NCBI GenBank assembly: GCA_900752625.1
Contig: CAADWC010000228.1
Location: forward strand, 1-6,241
DNA from: Oscillospiraceae bacterium
GTDB lineage: Bacteria > Bacillota > Clostridia > Oscillospirales > Ruminococcaceae
Length of the DNA stretch: 6,241 nt
Direction of reading: 5' to 3'
Part shown: positions 5,326 to 6,241 of the stretch, one piece after another
Numbering within the stretch: the first letter of the stretch is position 1
Layout: every line of letters starts with the position of its first letter
Program-made: the position numbers and the translations under genes
Notes under the pieces: generated by a model
Database searches by the model: none
What the model saw: only the letters and a program-made list of their open reading frames with translations
Told to the model about the DNA's origin: nothing

Positions 5326-5514
5326 ATGAAGGTTTCCATCGAACAAAGCGGCTGTATAAGCTGCGGATTCTGCGTGGGATCGTGTCCCGACATTTTTGCT
5401 TTCGGCGACGATGAAAAGGCTGTAGTCGTAAAGCAGCCGGACGCTTCCCTTGAGGAGGAAGCAAGAAACTGTGCGGACGGCTGTCCAGTATCGGTCATCT
5501 ATATCGAGGAATAA
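5326..5514 (+). CDS. Single-cluster [4Fe-4S] ferredoxin
   Basis: This is a small soluble electron carrier of 62 residues. Cysteines lie at 10, 13, 16 and 20 (C-x2-C-x2-C-x3-CP) and at 49 and 53 (C-x3-CP). In monocluster ferredoxins such as that of Thermotoga maritima, the equivalents of Cys10, 13, 16 and 53 hold one [4Fe-4S] cluster, and the equivalents of Cys20 and 49 form a disulfide. The same pattern is present here. The start is ATG 5326, with AAGGAGGT (5311-5318) 7 bases upstream. No convincing promoter was found: TATAAT at 5301-5306 is so close that transcription would begin inside the ribosome site. The gene is divergent from cotJA and converges on the four-helix protein. Its redox partner cannot be told from the context. 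Confidence 0.92.
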   Translation: MKVSIEQSGCISCGFCVGSCPDIFAFGDDEKAVVVKQPDASLEEEARNCADGCPVSVIYIEE

Positions 5515-5550
5515 TCCCAAAAAATTTCTTCAATAATAAAACGCAATAAA

Positions 5551-5617
5551 AGCGGGCGGAACAGACCTCATCTACGATAAATACGTAGAGGATGTCTGTA
5601 ACCGCCCGCTGATTTTT
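5551..5617. terminator. Long bidirectional terminator between ferredoxin and four-helix genes
   Basis: An unusually long hairpin spans 5551-5610. AGCGGGCGG pairs with CCGCCCGCT (5602-5610), then after a small internal loop ACAGAC (5561-5566) pairs with GTCTGT (5594-5599). Further pairs end in TCTACG/CGTAGA around the loop ATAAATA (5577-5583). Five T follow on the plus strand (5613-5617), and on the minus strand TTTATTGCGTTTTATTATT follows. It can end both convergent genes. Confidence 0.88.
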
Positions 5618-5651
5618 AAAAAGCTGTTGTTAAAACTCAATATTTTCTTTT

Positions 5652-6086
5652 TTACAGAAATTCTTTAACGTCTCCGACAAGCTTCTGCTCTGACTTTATA
5701 AGGTCCTTGGTTATTTCGGTTACTTCCTGGTCGGCTCCGGTATACTGATTAAGATACCTGTTAAGGTTTTTTACGCCCATATTGCATCCGTCCGTAAGAA
5801 GATCGGCGATCGTACTGTCGGAATTCTCAACTGCAAGCTTAAAATTGGTCTTCATCCATGACATACTCTTAGCTACAGGATGCGGTTCCTTAGTGCTTTC
5901 ACCGTACTGATTAAGAAGCTTATGAGTCTTATCTCCAAGACGCTTATGAGTTTCCCTGCATTCGGACATTACTTTTTTCAGCTTTTCGTTTTTTACTGAC
6001 GGAAGCATTTCATTCAAGGACTGTACCCCCATCTTAATTCCTGCGTTACATTCCGTCAACAGCCTTGTAGTATCGTTACTGGCCAT
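5652..6086 (-). CDS. Four-helix-bundle protein, DUF2383/ferritin-like type
   Basis: This is a 144-residue, all-helical, soluble protein with no signal peptide. Four predicted helices (about 5-28, 33-60, 75-113, 120-144) and a central KEPHPVAKSMSWMK stretch (66-79) resemble small ferritin-like or DUF2383 (PA2169-type) bundles, which are often stress-related and of unknown function. The two halves look related: residues 16-28 and 100-112 share the pattern G-x2-MGV-x2-LN-x2-L, and both halves later carry a GD pair (51-52 and 138-139). No complete ExxH iron-site pair is visible, so metal binding is doubtful. ATG 6086 follows GAAAGGAGA (6104-6096) by 9 bases. It appears monocistronic, with a possible promoter at 6111-6116 and the shared terminator after it. 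The family call is tentative; that it is a real gene is well supported. Confidence 0.85.
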   Translation of the reverse strand: MASNDTTRLLTECNAGIKMGVQSLNEMLPSVKNEKLKKVMSECRETHKRLGDKTHKLLNQYGESTKEPHPVAKSMSWMKTNFKLAVENSDSTIADLLTDGCNMGVKNLNRYLNQYTGADQEVTEITKDLIKSEQKLVGDVKEFL

Positions 6087-6110
6087 TTTACAACATCTCC
6101 TTTCATTGTA

Positions 6111-6116
6111 ATTATA
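6111..6116 (-). promoter_or_regulatory. Possible -10 box of the four-helix gene
   Basis: A perfect TATAAT is on the minus strand 24 bases before the start codon. The -35 region 16-18 bases upstream (GGAGTA/GAGTAT) is a poor match. A start near 6104 would leave a leader of only about 18 bases, beginning just at the Shine-Dalgarno. It also reads GGGTATAAT, which fits the sigma-F -10 pattern GGnnAnAnT, but no sigma-F -35 box lies at the right distance. Confidence 0.35.
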
Positions 6117-6140
6117 CCCTTTTTAAATACATATACTCCT

Positions 6141-6177
6141 AAAAAAAGACTGCACCGCAATAAAACGGTACAGTCTT
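6141..6177 (-). terminator. Strong rho-independent terminator of a gene at the right edge
   Basis: On the minus strand AAGACTGTACCG (6177-6166) pairs with CGGTGCAGTCTT (6157-6146), 11 pairs and one G-U, around an 8-base loop. It runs into seven T (6147-6141). The odd pair is a mismatch on the plus strand, so it acts leftward. It starts 33 bases after the stop codon at 6211-6213, which supports a real gene ending there. Confidence 0.9.
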
Positions 6178-6210
6178 AAATTTAAATATCTCTTTTATTT
6201 TTCAGATAAA

Positions 6211-6240
6211 TTACCCGTTCTTCTTTTTTACAGCCGCTGC
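6211..6240 (-). CDS. C-terminal end of an unidentified leftward gene (partial)
   Basis: Only the last nine codons lie in the window. They encode AAAVKKKNG followed by TAA, a basic tail. The strong leftward terminator just downstream shows that some transcript ends here. A second frame stays open to a stop at 6184-6182 and cannot be fully excluded, but its stop is closer to the hairpin and its residues look less coding-like. No function can be given. Confidence 0.4.
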   Translation of the reverse strand, partial: AAAVKKKNG

Positions 6241-6241
6241 A

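Noticed and set aside
1..6241. CRISPR arrays, insertion sequences, tRNA or rRNA genes, toxin-antitoxin pairs and known riboswitches
   Set aside because: No regularly spaced repeats, transposase, cloverleaf or recognisable aptamer core was seen on either strand.

Overview
The window reads as chromosomal DNA of an endospore-forming member of the Clostridia. An Oscillospirales/Ruminococcaceae-type organism is my inference from protein style and moderate-to-low GC; it is not proven. The evidence for a spore former is direct: a clear SpoIIID regulator, a complete cotJA-cotJB-cotJC coat operon, and a SpoVB/YabM-type flippase. There is no sign of a mobile element, CRISPR array, tRNA or rRNA gene, and no foreign-looking block.

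Layout. Positions 1-265 are an AT-rich intergenic region. It holds a leftward terminator-like hairpin, a leftward extended -10 promoter for a gene outside the window, and a rightward sigma-E-type promoter for the first gene. A rightward housekeeping/sporulation block follows: the SpoVB-like flippase (266-1978), MazG (2044-2859), HU (2929-3204) and RqcP (3339-3581). This is the conserved Firmicutes neighbourhood yabM-mazG-(hup)-rqcP. The yabP-yabQ-divIC genes that often follow rqcP are absent. From 3595 the direction flips. Read leftward, cotJA (5176-4925), cotJB (4938-4678), cotJC (4678-4079) and spoIIID (3912-3640) form a sporulation block. Upstream of cotJA and divergent from it is a small single-cluster ferredoxin (5326-5514, rightward). 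Next is a leftward four-helix-bundle protein (6086-5652), and the right edge holds the end of another leftward gene with a strong terminator.

How the parts work together. Three promoters fit the mother-cell sigma-E pattern, each with exactly 16 bases between the -35 and -10 elements: before the flippase, before cotJA and before spoIIID. This suggests the sporulation genes are switched on together in the mother cell. The vegetative genes mazG, hup and rqcP appear uncoupled from this: mazG has a good sigma-A promoter lying across the flippase stop codon, and hup ends in its own terminator. Both convergent gene pairs meet at hairpins that could work in both directions.

The most interesting observation is at spoIIID. 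An 11-bp hairpin would bury its ribosome binding site, but only in transcripts that start upstream of the sigma-E promoter. Read-through from cotJ would then be translationally silent, while the dedicated transcript would be open. I found no wholly new multi-gene system.
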